Below, one piece after another: positions 1-9,950 of a stretch of DNA of 25,000 nucleotides. The DNA lies in NCBI GenBank assembly GCA_009760855.2, contig WPIO01000040.1, positions 3,207,501 through 3,232,500 on the forward strand. The letters are read 5' to 3'. The stretch's first letter is position 1, and each line of letters begins with the position of its first letter. Origin of the DNA: Cristatella mucedo (Eukaryota > Bryozoa > Phylactolaemata > Cristatellidae). The translations under genes were made by a program, and so were the position numbers. Under the pieces are notes generated by a model that was given only the letters and a program-made list of their open reading frames with translations, searched no databases and was not told the DNA's origin.

Positions 1-359
1 GCAGAGCCACACCATCATCAGCAACACTGCTTGCTTCGGCTTGAACGGACAGTGGCCCAGCTAAGTGAGATAAGAATTAATTGCTTGTACGATCAACCAC
101 AGGGACGTGGCTAGTGAAGGACAGGCAAACTGAGACTTAAGGCAGCCCGAGGCCTTCAGAACCGGCTGACCGACAGCTTGGACGACGGTCAACCAACGTC
201 TGGCTGAATGGCCAGTCCATGTCAACCGGCCGACGGAGGAGGACAAAGAGGATGGCCGATTAGACAAGCCGAGCCTGATCTAAACACTGTCTGGCATTGT
301 GCAACCCGAGCCGAACTCTCCAGCGGGCAAAACTGATCCTCCGTGTATACCTACACACA

Positions 360-363
<4 letters not shown>
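1..363. other. Sequence with no recognisable feature
   Basis: I see no gene, repeat unit or RNA here. The only open frame of any length (61-267, minus strand, 68 codons) has no recognisable motif and is no longer than chance would allow. Confidence 0.5.
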
Positions 364-410
<47 letters not shown>

Positions 411-415
411 TCTCT
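364..415. repeat. (CT)n microsatellite
   Basis: About 52 bp of CT dinucleotides, interrupted once by an A at 405 and ending in a short T-run. It is the first of six tracts that read CT on the + strand. Confidence 0.97.
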
Positions 416-1773
416 TTTAAGGCAATAATAAACAGCTGCTTACCTGTGCACACCTGCTCTCCAAAGACAGACTGACAGGCATAGGCAACAGTGGCAGACA
501 GTCGCTTCGTCAGCGCCCACATAAACAAGCACCTGCCGGCTGCTCATGCGCGATCTGACTGACGGGTAGCAGCTGCTGCCCAAGCCGGAGTGCCTACCAT
601 AACAGCTTTCAGATACTTATCTGCCCTGCAGCAGCAGTGGCAGCCCCGAAGAGTCTCTCCCTCCCTCCCATCCACCCACCCCCCCCCCGAGTAAGGGGCC
701 GTTGAGCCTTACCAAATTGCTTCTGCTACTACAGCTGCTGCTGTCGCAGAGATCGCCTGCCATTATCGCCCCATGCCATTATTTCTGCCTCATCCACTGC
801 TGCACGGCATGTGCGATCATCGCTCAGAACGGCCGCAGCGAAAAAGTGAAGCGGACCACCGCGACTGACTTCACAACAGAAATCGAAGACGGCCACAATG
901 GAGCCTCCGGTGCCAAAACAGCAGGTCCCAACGTAGGCTTTGTGCGGGAGGGCCGGCGGCAGGGCCGGCTGCCTGGTGGCGCCCACAAAGTGAACAAACA
1001 CGGCACCTCATTGATAGGTAGATTAATTACCACTTGATGAGGTGTTTCAATGAGGCTCGCTGGCTGCTCGAGTGCAGCAGCAGCAGCTGCCGCCTGTCGT
1101 CTCTCAGGATGCACTCCTCTGTTCGCTGTCAGAAAGTCGTCTTTGCAGCAGTGTGGGCGAAAGGCTCAAACCACTCATCGTCGGTGGTACCTGGCTGCAT
1201 TGAGCCACGATGCGCTCACAACAGTATTACGCACGCCCGCACCAGCTCGTACGAGTGCCGCTCATGCACGAGCGTCCTACGATGATAGCTCGGTTGCTAG
1301 ATCATGTGCTTCTGCTCTCGTTAGGAGCAGCGCCCCACTGTTCGGGTGCACTTCCGGTACTGAAACGTCCGGCTTCTTGCCTTTCGTTGAGTCGGAGTAT
1401 GTTGCAGAGCTCCGAGGATTCAGAATCCCGCGGTGCCAGCAAGCGACAGGGACAGATCGCGTGCAGCAGCTGCACACAGATCGCCGCTCCAACACTGCCT
1501 GCCTGCTTTCCAATTGTGTCAATGCTGTTTCCCGAGAAAACATGCAGCTCCTACCGGCGGACATTAGTGACTAAGGGTAAACTCTCCTTCGTTCCACCAC
1601 AAAACAAATAACCGTGGCAGCTTGCAGCTGTCTCTTAGGTGAGGAGGCAAGCAGATCTGGAGCCTGAGGTTGTAAGGCCTCTTCCTCCCTCTCTGTCTTT
1701 CCTGCCCCTGGGCTAAGACCCATGGGCAGGAAAGAGAGCTCTCACTCCTCATGAACCTGACCATTGAAGTCTT
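416..1773. other. Unrecognised sequence, CAG/CTG-rich
   Basis: No gene or transposon is recognised. There is a C10 run at 679-688 and short CAG/CTG runs, for example near 1074-1090. Several overlapping frames of 80-174 codons are open on both strands at once. That pattern suits stop-poor GC-rich DNA better than a gene. The longest (1050-1574, +) is rich in Ala, Ser and Arg and has no motif I know. Confidence 0.45.
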
Positions 1774-1841
1774 GCAGTGGGCAATCCTGTATTGCCAACT
1801 GGGGGTTGTAGCAATAGCTCTTCTGCTGCTATATAAATGAG

Positions 1842-1843
<2 letters not shown>
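1774..1843 (+). mobile_element. SINE-2-like 3' fragment
   Basis: A diverged match to the 3' half of the SINE-2 copy at 23953-24112. It shares GCAATCCT, then GCTCTTCTGCTGCTATATAAATGAG, written here as its pieces GCTCTTCT and TATAAATGAG. The tRNA-like head is not clear; only a possible A-box-like GGGCTAAG occurs upstream. The fragment runs directly into the (CT)n tract at 1843. The match is short, so chance or a shared tail from another element remains possible. Confidence 0.4.

Positions 1844-1934
<91 letters not shown>
1843..1934. repeat. (CT)n microsatellite, 46 uninterrupted units
   Basis: A pure CT tract of 92 bp. A degenerate pyrimidine-rich tail follows to about 2000, including several GTCT units at 1956-1975. 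The Leu-Ser alternating frames across it are products of the dinucleotide repeat and not proteins. Confidence 0.98.
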
Positions 1935-1937
<3 letters not shown>

Positions 1938-2000
1938 GTCCCCTCCCTTTCTCTCTGTCTGTCTGTCTGTCTCTCCATTTCTCTTTATCCCTCTGTCACC
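1935..2000. repeat. Degenerate pyrimidine-rich tail with (GTCT)n
   Basis: A mostly C/T stretch continuing from the CT tract and holding a run of about five CTGT units. It is probably decayed repeat from the same locus. Confidence 0.7.
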
Positions 2001-3296
2001 ACTCTATAATCATGCTTGCCTCTTCTCACTTCCTAGGTCGCTCGTGAGATCTCACACCCCTGAAGGGTGATTTGTATGTCTCGTGCCTTGACAGGGCTGG
2101 AATCCCTTGGGCCACGGTTGGCCTCGTTGGCCACACGGCTGGCAGTAATGGCATTCTATCAGGCACAGGGGGATCGGTTTCATCAGGCCACCTACAGCTG
2201 ACCCGGCTGCTAATGTGAGCAGCCTAATCAACAAAGTGCAGGGCGAATTGCATTTTCCACTCGAGCGTCTCAAGGTTTCCCAGTTTCTTTTGATAGCATG
2301 GTCACTGTGCCATATTGATCTGGCCCTGCTGGCGACTGACAGATAATCGGCTTACTTGCGGCCGATCTGGCTGCCGAGATCTGAGGATCAGGGATGCCGC
2401 CGCCGTTAAACATCCACTTGACACGGCCTGCCTTGCAAGTGTCAGCACCCAGTTGTGTACTCGGCCAACATGGCAACAGCTCCGGGGAAGTCAAAGAGTT
2501 GAAGACAAAGTTGCGGTGATGTTGGCAGCAGCGTTGCCAGCAGCGTTACGTGTTGGGACAAGGTGCGATCTGAAATGTTTATTCTTAAGCTGCAGCTGCC
2601 ATCTCGGGCTGCTGGTTGTCGACCGCCTGGTTCTCCCTCTTTCTCTCTCCCACCGCTGAGCTGAGCATAAACAGACGACTTAGTGGACGTCGACTGGTGC
2701 TGTTCCGGCGACCAGACAATGACGGGTTATAAATTCGAGTCCAGCTTGCAGTGACTGGCAGATTAATTGGCTGATAGTGTGAGGCAAAGAACTCAGAGCT
2801 CCGACAGGCAGGGGCAGACACCAGCTTCTGCCGGCAGCAGAGAAGAGACAAAGGACTGGAAGTCGTTCAAGATGGGAATCGTGGACGATTCAAGGCTTTC
2901 GGGAGAGGAGGAGAGCGATTTGTGCTGCTACTCGCAGCCCTCGCGTACCTCAGTGTGCTGCTGCTGCTGCTGCCTGCGCTTCTGGGCTGAGTGGACTGAG
3001 GCACTGACAGGGTGACTTGGCTGCAGCTGCTGCCGCCGCAGGCACGTTCGACTTCGGCAACGACGAGACTCTTTCGCTTCTCTCGCGGCAGGGGGGGGGG
3101 AAGGGAAATGGTGGTGGTGTCCGTGTCACCGTTGTCACAGGTAAAGATGACTGCGCGGAAAAGGATGATTGTAGGTAGGATGAGACTGTAGCGATGCGCG
3201 TGCACATGCACATGGTCGATGGAGACACGTGCACGCTTGAAGCACGAAGGTGTAAAGGGCCAACACTTGGGTGCACATTCGCTGCTGCTGCACTTC
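2001..3296. other. Unrecognised sequence
   Basis: No gene, RNA or transposon is recognised. It holds a G10 run at 3091-3100 and CTG/CAG runs near 2958-2975 and 3025-3040. Open frames of up to 157 codons (2867-3340, minus) overlap others in opposite frames and end inside the SINE at 3297, so I do not call them genes. Confidence 0.45.
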
Positions 3297-3400
3297 ATAC
3301 CATCGAGTTCCGAGTCTGAGGTCGTGGGCTCGAGCCCCATGACATATGTGAAACGCCCGAACAGAGATTAAGTTCTCTTAGGGCACTATACGAATGAATT
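3297..3400 (+). mobile_element. SINE-1 copy A, 5'-truncated
   Basis: A tRNA-derived SINE. Its B-box-like segment is GGGCTCGAGCCC. The family body follows: CATATGTGAAACGCC, then AGATTAAGTTCTCTTAGGGC, then CTATACGAAT. The A-box part of the head is missing or too diverged to see. The 3' end runs directly into the (TA)n tract. Other copies are at 3634-3778, 16087-16220 (minus), 18804-18960 (minus) and 19512-19575. Confidence 0.8.
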
Positions 3401-3417
3401 ATATATATATATATATA

Positions 3418-3484
<67 letters not shown>
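3400..3484. repeat. (TA)n microsatellite at a SINE tail
   Basis: About 85 bp of TA dinucleotides with one short ATAATATAATA interruption. It starts exactly where the SINE-1 body ends, so it probably grew from the SINE's TA-rich tail. The minus-strand frame of alternating Tyr-Ile across it is a repeat product. Confidence 0.95.
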
Positions 3485-3489
<5 letters not shown>

Positions 3490-3633
3490 GAGACCGTTGG
3501 CCACAGAAACTTAGCTCTACTTGGATCCTCATCTCAGGAACACGCTCTACAATTACTAGACATCTTCTTGCCTGCAAACCCTTTCCAGTGCTCAGTTCAA
3601 ATCCTTTTCTGAATCAGCAGTGCATCTTACTTT

Positions 3634-3778
3634 AGACTTGGCCTGGTAATAAAGGTGCTTGCCTCGAACCGAGGTGAATGAATTTGATGACCAAGGTAGT
3701 GGGCTCGAGCTCAGTGGCACATGTGAGAAGCCTGAACGGAGACTATGTTCTCTTAGGGTTCCGTACAAATAAAATTAT
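3634..3778 (+). mobile_element. SINE-1 copy B, near full length
   Basis: The head carries an A-box-like segment, TTGGCCTGGTAATAAAGGTG, and a B-box-like GGGCTCGAGCTC. The family body follows, with CACATGTGAGAAGCC and GTTCTCTTAGGG. Compared with the copy at 18804-18960, the head has about 15 extra bases (GAATGAATTTGATGA) between the A and B boxes. It cannot be a functional tRNA gene: the acceptor arms do not pair and the body belongs to the SINE. Confidence 0.8.
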
Positions 3779-3797
3779 ATCATTACCATATTACTTA

Positions 3798-3872
3798 TTG
3801 CGTGAGATTAAGCCTGTTTGCTATAGCATGCTTACAGAGAGCTGTGTAGGCTTCGAGTGTGCCATAAAAAAA
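3798..3872 (+). repeat. Module shared with 15835-15910 (opposite strand)
   Basis: About 75 bp matching the reverse complement of 15835-15910. The anchors are TTGCGTGAGATTAAG followed by CTGTT, then GAGTGTG further on. At both loci the module lies 3' of a SINE-1 in the SINE's own orientation: about 20 bp after the body here, and about 175 bp after it at the other locus. It could be an extended SINE tail or a separate repeat that tends to sit beside SINE-1. Translated in the SINE direction, both copies read LLREIK and then TES, which is not enough to claim a protein. Confidence 0.65.
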
Positions 3873-3893
3873 CGCTTCAGCATGGCAGCTATT

Positions 3894-3956
3894 AGTATTT
3901 ATTATTATTATATTATATTATATTATTTATTATTTACTATTTATTTGCTTTGGGGC
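3894..3956. repeat. ATT/ATATT-rich simple repeat
   Basis: An irregular ATT, ATATT and ATTT run of about 60 bp. It lies downstream of SINE-1 copy B and the shared module, and may be a decayed AT-rich tail. Confidence 0.85.
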
Positions 3957-5119
3957 ATACAGAGACTGAGAGGCATACAAGCATACATATACCCTTTATA
4001 CACTTGCATCTTTCGCTCTGCAGAGGCAGGCGGACAAACATGGCCAAACAGATACACGAAATTGGTCGGTAGGTTGACATCGGCCTGAGAACACAGTGCA
4101 TGGTAGGAAGAAGCCCCCCCCCCTGTCGTCAGAACTACATCGCCCGGCGATATGGCGCCCCAGCTCACATCCAATGAGTGCCGATCAAGAGACTAAACTG
4201 AAGCTGGCACAGCTGCCCAGCTGTACCCAAGCAGCCGGCTGGCTGACCGGAACTTTGCGGTCAGAGCTCTAGCGGGTGAGCTCCCGTGGATCGTGGCGCA
4301 ATCTTGGCTTCCTGCTTCGCTGCTGCTGCTGGCGTCACTCGAGGCCAGCCGATCGCTGTCACGACAGGCATCCGACGAGCAAACAGGCCTCTGTGCCACG
4401 GCCCGGCACCACGTGAGGGCCATGCCTTCCTTCCAATTACAGTCTCCGATTGCAGCGGCGCGAGGTGCGATGGCCCCCCAAGCGCCAGACTAGGACACGA
4501 TCTCGACATGCTGATCTGTCTCTGCCTAGCCCAGACCACTCCTGCCCCCGGGCAACGAACTGCAGACAGACCAGCGGAGGAGGCAGGAGCAGCAGTTGCC
4601 CGACCAGTGCGACTTCCACGAGTCACCTTCCGAAGCCTCTGCGGTCACGAGCCAAAAAGAAAACGCTGCCGCATCGACGAACCGGCTCCGACACGCTGCT
4701 GCAACACGACCCGATGAGAGCTATAAGTCTAGATGCAGCAGTACCAGCATCACTCAGCACTGCCACTTGCGGCTCATACGTGAGCTGCAGGAGCAGCAGT
4801 AGTAGTGGCTTAAACACCAGACTCCAGCCGTGATATGCTCGAGGTGCACTGCCGTCGCAGGCAGCAGCAGCAGCAAGGACAGTCGCTTTGCGCGGCTGGT
4901 GGCTGAGATTAGAGCGGTGAGACGGCTGCAGCGGACAGATCTGAAAGATCTGTTACCAGTTTAACAGGTCAACCTTGCCTCACCGCTCCGGCCAGTTGTC
5001 GAATCAATCGCACGCTGCTCAATAGCAGGCAGCCGATCCGGCTCGAGGCGAGCCGTCGCAAGAAGAACTTGCCACGATGATTCTCCATTTGCGTTGCTTC
5101 TGTAAGCTGCCCTATCGAT
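3957..5119. other. Unrecognised sequence
   Basis: No gene or transposon is recognised. It includes a C10 run at 4114-4123, CAG runs near 4861-4875, and a small perfect hairpin at 4935-4953 (ACAGATCT, loop GAA, AGATCTGT). Frames of 120-143 codons at 4261-4717 are open on both strands over the same DNA, with no recognised motif. Confidence 0.45.
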
Positions 5120-5190
5120 GGGGGGGGGGTCAGAAAGAGTAGATATAGAATAGATAGAATAGATATAGATATAGAATAGAATAGAGGTCA
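5120..5190. repeat. G10 run and degenerate TAGA/TAGAA repeat
   Basis: Ten G at 5120-5129, followed from about 5139 by mixed GATATA, TAGAA and GATAGAATA units. Confidence 0.8.
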
Positions 5191-5348
5191 GAAAGAAGCC
5201 GGCCTGCCTGTCACAGGCAAAAAAAAGAACCTTCGATTGGCTTCTCCTTCATCTGTGGTAGGCGACAGCTTGTCAAGGCTCTCTACCGAAATAGCAAACT
5301 TGTCAGGACCTAATTTCTATTCGAGAGCTGCCCGACCGAGATGCACGG

Positions 5349-5370
5349 CAGTTGGTCAGCTGACCAACTG
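5349..5370. other. Perfect 22-bp palindrome
   Basis: The left half CAGTTGGTCAG is followed at once by its exact reverse complement CTGACCAACTG, with no spacer. It could form a cruciform or a site for a dimeric protein. No known site is recognised. Confidence 0.9.
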
Positions 5371-5553
5371 ATCAGTGTATCATCGAATCATCGGCCGAGC
5401 TGTCTCGGCTCGACCTGGGTCGTGGGGTTACGTGACAAGGCATGCCGGATGATTGTGGTTTCACGTGACCCCAGCCTTCCCCACGTGATAATAACTCACA
5501 GTCTACATCAGTGTGGCTTAACTTGCCGTCCTTCAGCAGCTTTTGCAGTAATG
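5371..5553. other. Unrecognised short interval
   Basis: No gene or repeat unit is seen. It contains two CACGTGA-type E-box cores (near 5461 and 5482), which are too common to interpret. Confidence 0.4.
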
Positions 5554-5574
5554 ATAATAATAATAATACATGTT

Positions 5575-5665
<91 letters not shown>
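5554..5665. repeat. (ATA)n plus (CT)n compound microsatellite
   Basis: A short (ATA)n run at 5554-5568 is followed by a pure (CT)n tract of about 90 bp at 5576-5665. The Ser-Leu and Arg-Glu frames over it are repeat products. Confidence 0.97.
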
Positions 5666-5666
<1 letters not shown>

Positions 5667-6449
5667 GGCACTACACATATGCTGCTGTAGTTAGCAAACA
5701 CTCGAACGACATACAAGAGCTCACGATGCAGCAGCAGCTGGAAGCCGTGCCGAAGCTGCTGCCCCAGAGTGGCTGTCACTGCCTGGAGCATCACATCTGT
5801 CGAAGCAGCTGGCATAGCCGGCCGACAACATGAGGCAACAAGGTAAGACTCCCATCTCGACCAAGAGGTACTTTTATGCTAGGTTGCCAAGAAGCAGGCG
5901 CATTAGTCACCGTGTATGCTCACTGTATCAAAACAAGCAACGACCTGGTGGCCCAGCCGTTTACGGCCTGCACGTTGATCACTGGTCGCTGCTTCTCGTG
6001 CTATTAGCTCACACACAGTTGAGTAAACAACCCTGTGGCTGATAAGTTTGCTGTCGTTTCACCAAGCGATTCCTGCAGGAGCAGTTGACAGACCGATTCG
6101 GGGGTGAAGTGGTTCGGCAGGAAGGATCGCTAGATTTACAAAAATAAAAAAAATAATTGCCAGATCTTCTAGCAAGAACCCAATCAGCCACCACCGCCGA
6201 TCGGTCAAGTGACCACTTGCTGATCCTCCAGCGATTGCCTGGTACTTCAACTTAACTCGGCCGTCTAACCTCCGTCTTAACCCCCCTCTAACCTCGCTGC
6301 CCAACCAGTCAAGCTATCGCAGACGTCGGTCATTTCTAGCACTCTGAGCCACCGGCACTTCTGCCCCGACTAGCTACTCCAGCGGCTGCTCGAACTCGGG
6401 CCTAGGTCGTACGGGCAGGCAGGCCTGCTGCCCCTGCCTTCGGTCGCAC
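5666..6449. other. Unrecognised sequence
   Basis: No gene, RNA or transposon is recognised. Open frames are at most about 90 codons and overlap on both strands. Confidence 0.45.
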
Positions 6450-7445
6450 TACACCACTCGAGCATGCGGAAGGTGGGGTTCGGCCCTGACCTTCGGAACG
6501 AATGCAGCAAGTTTCGCATAGCTGCTCTCATCGGACGAGTCGTCCTAGCCGCCTCCGCAGAGGCAGCGGAAGAGGAGTCAGCACCGCCGAGTCCGGGGGC
6601 GCCTATGCCGAGACGCGATACTTTGTAATTAACTGGCCATTCCGAGCGGCAATTCTAGGCCATTAGAAACAAGGCGCTGTTTTCCTAGGGCCATTGTAGC
6701 GTACATTAGCCGGCGTACGTTCGGCAGCCCTTTGTACGTGCCAGCGGCAGTATTGTCTCGCCTTGTTTAGGGTTCTCTGAAGGAAAACCCGGCCGCATCG
6801 GCTCATTTGCACGAGAGCGAAAGGCGCGGTTAATGAAGTGCACAGCGGTGAGGAAGCGCCTTCGCATCCGCGGTCGCCTTTCTGCCCAGTGCGTCGACGA
6901 CTGACCCGTGCGGCTGCGGCGGCGGCCGGGACCGCCGTTGACACAGATAGGGAGAATGGAAACAGTCGCTCGGTCGGGATGATTCGCTCACCCTTACCCC
7001 TCCCCGTCAACCACCCATCCACCACAGCGGGCGAACCGCGACAAAGACGACAGTCGGAAGCGCCGTGCTGGGCCGGGCCGAGCAGCACCAACATCCCGAG
7101 CGATGCAGACCGCGCTATGTCGTCTATACACGTCCCATGGCTACGGCGAGCCTTGAGCAGTACCAAGCCAGCCACGCGCGGCATTGACCCGATGCCGGAA
7201 GCAGCAGCGCTGGAACAGCGAGCGAGCAGTGAGGACCGAGGCACGGTGGCTAGTGGCCAATCTCTGGACATGCAGAGCGGATCGGCGGATAGCCAACGAC
7301 GACCGGCCAGATGTACGTAGCTGTACATGGCTACCAAAGAAATCGAGAGACACCATTCACATTCACTTCTACTCGGTCTCTCTGTCCCTCGCTCTTGTCC
7401 TCCTAGTCCTCACTTCTCTGCCTTCTCTTTCTTCTCGCTCTCTTA

Positions 7446-7450
<5 letters not shown>

Positions 7451-7502
<52 letters not shown>
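7451..7502. repeat. (CT)n microsatellite, 26 units
   Basis: A pure CT tract of 52 bp inside the CpG-rich stretch, preceded by about 75 bp of pyrimidine-rich sequence with CTC and TCT units. Confidence 0.97.
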
Positions 7503-7504
<2 letters not shown>

Positions 7505-7735
7505 GAGTTTTCCATCAACTCAATCTCATGGAGGCGCTCGCAAGATAGGAAAGTAGTTTGGCAGCCGCGCGATCACGAGCGGCCTGGACGGCCGACTCGA
7601 TAGACGACGAGCGAAGCGTATGCCCGAGTAACGAACCGAAAGCGGATGGCGGCAGCCTTTCGAGACGCTGCCCGCCGCAGCGAATGAACGCCACCTCCGA
7701 TCGGCCGGCCGCCGTGTCGTGCCGACCGCAGCAGC

Positions 7736-7765
7736 AGCCGACGACGAACCAGCCGACGACGAACC
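7736..7765 (+). repeat. 15-bp unit in two perfect tandem copies
   Basis: AGCCGACGACGAACC occurs twice in a row. It is probably a small slippage duplication in GC-rich DNA. Confidence 0.9.
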
Positions 7766-8500
7766 GCGCCCGCATGCAGCACGCCCGAGACAGCGGACGC
7801 TACGTCAGGTTTGATTACGCAGCACTAACCGCGGGCGGCGACTCAGAGTGCAAGCAGCAGCTCGCCGCGTCCGCCTCGTTCTCGGCAGGGCAGAAGGAAA
7901 CGCAAGCCGGGCTGCGGGTTCGGGAGAGGGGGCTCGCCGGCAAGTCCCACCTGCAGCTATGATCATCTTCATTATTTCCTCTTCGCACGTCGGCTCGCGT
8001 TCACTCGAGGACACTGTGCTGCCGCCCGAACATATTAGTCGATCGCTGACGGCGCAGCTTCTCTAGTCGAGGACCGTGGCGCCGGAAGTCCGACCGGCCA
8101 CACGCGCCAGGCTGAGCTCAATCGGCCGGGGCCCCAAAACTGCGAGCCAGGGTTTCCCGGCGGTGGCAGCACTTTGTTGACCTTCGGGGTGGGGGGGTCG
8201 TCGGTGACTCGCTCGTTCATTGGCTGAAGCTAGCCGGTTGGCTGGACCTGATCGATAGCCGGCCTCCGGCTGACGTTTTAGCTGTCGTCTTGCGGCCGCT
8301 GCGCGGTACCGTGGAAGGAGTACCGGCGAGGCGGCTCGGAGTGGTTTGCACTGCTATTTCGCCCGGAGCCCGGAAATCGTCGAGTACGATCGTGACTGTG
8401 CAGAGCTCACGCGCTGAGCTCCCTCTCGCACGGCAGCCGAAATCAGCCGAAAGCAGCCGAAATCGGGTCATCTCCTTGCTCTAGGAGGACTAGGTGTCCT

Positions 8501-9768
8501 GGAGATCAGCCTCGGCTTCGGCTGGCCGCCCTTCCCCTAGGTAGCGCTACTAGGTGCAGAGCAGTGAAACCCCTCCCCTCTGCTGCTGCTACCTCGAGCT
8601 AGCACATCCCGTCTGCGATCAACCCCAGGCATATCGGTTCGAGTTTCCAGCCGAATGGCTACTCACGAAGTAATCGCTGCATGAAGTAATCACTGCAGGG
8701 CTTTGACCTCTTTCGGGTGAACAGAGCACGAAAGATCCTCTCCCGAGTGAGCAGAGCACGAACAGAGAGCACAGCAGACCTAGTTCTGAGCCGGGCAGTC
8801 ACGCCCGACGAAACGAAAGGACGATCGGTGCCGAAGTGAAGTGAACGACTTTCTCTTTCAAGAGCACGGCTAAAGCATTCCAGCCAGTGTCAGCAGTAGC
8901 TACTGGTTCAGAGGCGGCGGCCGATCACTGCAGCAGCAGCAGCAGCGCACGCGAGAGATCAGGATCAGCTGGCCACGATCACAGGGCGGCAGCAGCACTG
9001 CGGGATCAGTTGCTCTGACCGAGTGGAGAGCAGCTTTAGAGAGCAGCTTTAGAGAGCAGCTTCTGCAGCCGCCACTATATTGGTCCGAACAGAATGTGTC
9101 GCCACCTCGCTAAAAACGAAGCAAAAGCGATTCTCCAAGAGACAGCGATAAGCTCGCCTTCCATTTTTTATCAGCCCCACCCAGCACAAAGCCCCAAAAA
9201 TATGTCGTCATACGGCGAAGATGCAGCTGCTATCCCGCCCAGTATCTACATGTTTGCAGACAGCATGCCGAGGTGCTAATCATGACTGTGGTCAGCATTC
9301 CTTTGCACGCCTCTAGATAGCTCGATAGCCCAACCGACACCTCCCCAGCGACTGGGACATTTTTTTCCAAAGAGCCGGCCACTTTCTCCCCGCCCCCTAA
9401 CTAGACACGCTGCAGTTTAGGGAAGCTTCGGGGAAGCTGGCAGGGAAAGTGAAAGTGGGGGCCGGGCCAGAGAGCAGGAAGGGGGACCGAGCAGGCCTCA
9501 CTGCCAGCGAGAGACACGCGACCTTGGCCTTGCTGCGAGATTCACTCACCACACACGGCAGAGCATGGGCATTCGTCGCACAGGCTAGTGAGCCAGCTCT
9601 TGGTTCGCACCGTACTGCCCCGCACTCGTAAAGAGCTTGAGTGTGAAGAGCTCTCGTGCTACACATGCTGCCGCCCCCTTCTAGCATGTGTAAAGTGCCT
9701 AGATAGAGATTTAGCCTTTGAAGGCACTTTAAAAATTTCTTTAATTATTGTTACGATTTCTTTTGTTA
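8501..9768. other. Unrecognised sequence with small tandem duplications
   Basis: No gene is recognised. Small local repeats include a GAAGTAATC-CTGCA unit in two near copies at about 8666-8697, CAGCAG runs near 8932-8946, and a 13-bp tandem at 9026-9063. GGAAGCTTCG at 9421-9430 holds two adjacent heat-shock-type pentamers, about 490 bp upstream of the larger array. Confidence 0.45.
9026..9063 (+). repeat. 13-bp tandem repeat, about three copies
   Basis: GAGAGCAGCTTTA occurs at 9026-9038 and 9039-9051. A third copy follows and departs from the unit after GAGAGCAGCTT. Confidence 0.9.
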
Positions 9769-9807
9769 TCATTATTATTATTATTATTATTACTATTACT
9801 ATTATTA
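9769..9807. repeat. (ATT)n microsatellite
   Basis: A run of ATT units with two ACT variants near the 3' end. It lies about 110 bp upstream of the heat-shock-element array. Confidence 0.95.
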
Positions 9808-9915
9808 GGGAGAGCTCCACGCAACAAGTGCCACCACGGCAGCACGTGCTGCCCACTCTCATGCCCCTCCCTCCGTGCCTAGTTGAAGTGTAGGCACTCG
9901 CGAAAGGAAGCATTC

Positions 9916-9950
9916 GGAAGCTTCTGGAATCTTCCGGAAGTTTCTGGAAG
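9916..9950. promoter_or_regulatory. Heat-shock-element array, seven perfect pentamers
   Basis: The 35 bp consist of seven adjoining pentamers alternating nGAAn and nTTCn. GAA falls at 9917-9919, 9927-9929, 9937-9939 and 9947-9949; TTC falls at 9922-9924, 9932-9934 and 9942-9944. Every core base fits. One more nGAAn is in register at 9906-9910, with one mismatched pentamer between. Trimeric HSF1 binds three or more such units, so this would be a very strong site. No recognisable heat-shock gene lies nearby. A TATA-like TATAAG occurs at 10233-10238 on the + strand, about 280 bp downstream. A chance match is very unlikely given 21 fixed bases; a tandem repeat that happens to fit remains possible. 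Confidence 0.75.

Larger units (their letters stand above)
6450..8500. other. CpG-rich, GC-rich stretch without a recognisable gene
   Basis: By eye, CpG is much denser here than in the flanks, most clearly at 7540-7880. A minus-strand frame of 224 codons (6663-7337) and plus-strand frames of 160 (6838-7320) and 134 codons (7558-7962) are open. They overlap frames on the other strand and are rich in Ala, Arg and Ser. I recognise no domain, signal peptide or splice pattern. The stretch could be a CpG island at an unseen promoter, or simply stop-poor DNA. I do not call a gene. Confidence 0.45.

Noticed and set aside
1837-2070. Open frame of alternating Ser-Leu residues
   Set aside because: It is the (CT)n dinucleotide read as codons; any CT tract gives such frames.
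5372-5815. 147-codon minus-strand frame with a long Arg-Glu repeat
   Set aside because: The Arg-Glu part is the (CT)n tract in antisense, and the rest has no known motif.
6663-7337. Longest minus-strand frame (224 codons) as a gene
   Set aside because: It lies in stop-poor CpG-rich DNA, overlaps a 160-codon frame on the other strand, and has no recognised domain or conserved motif.
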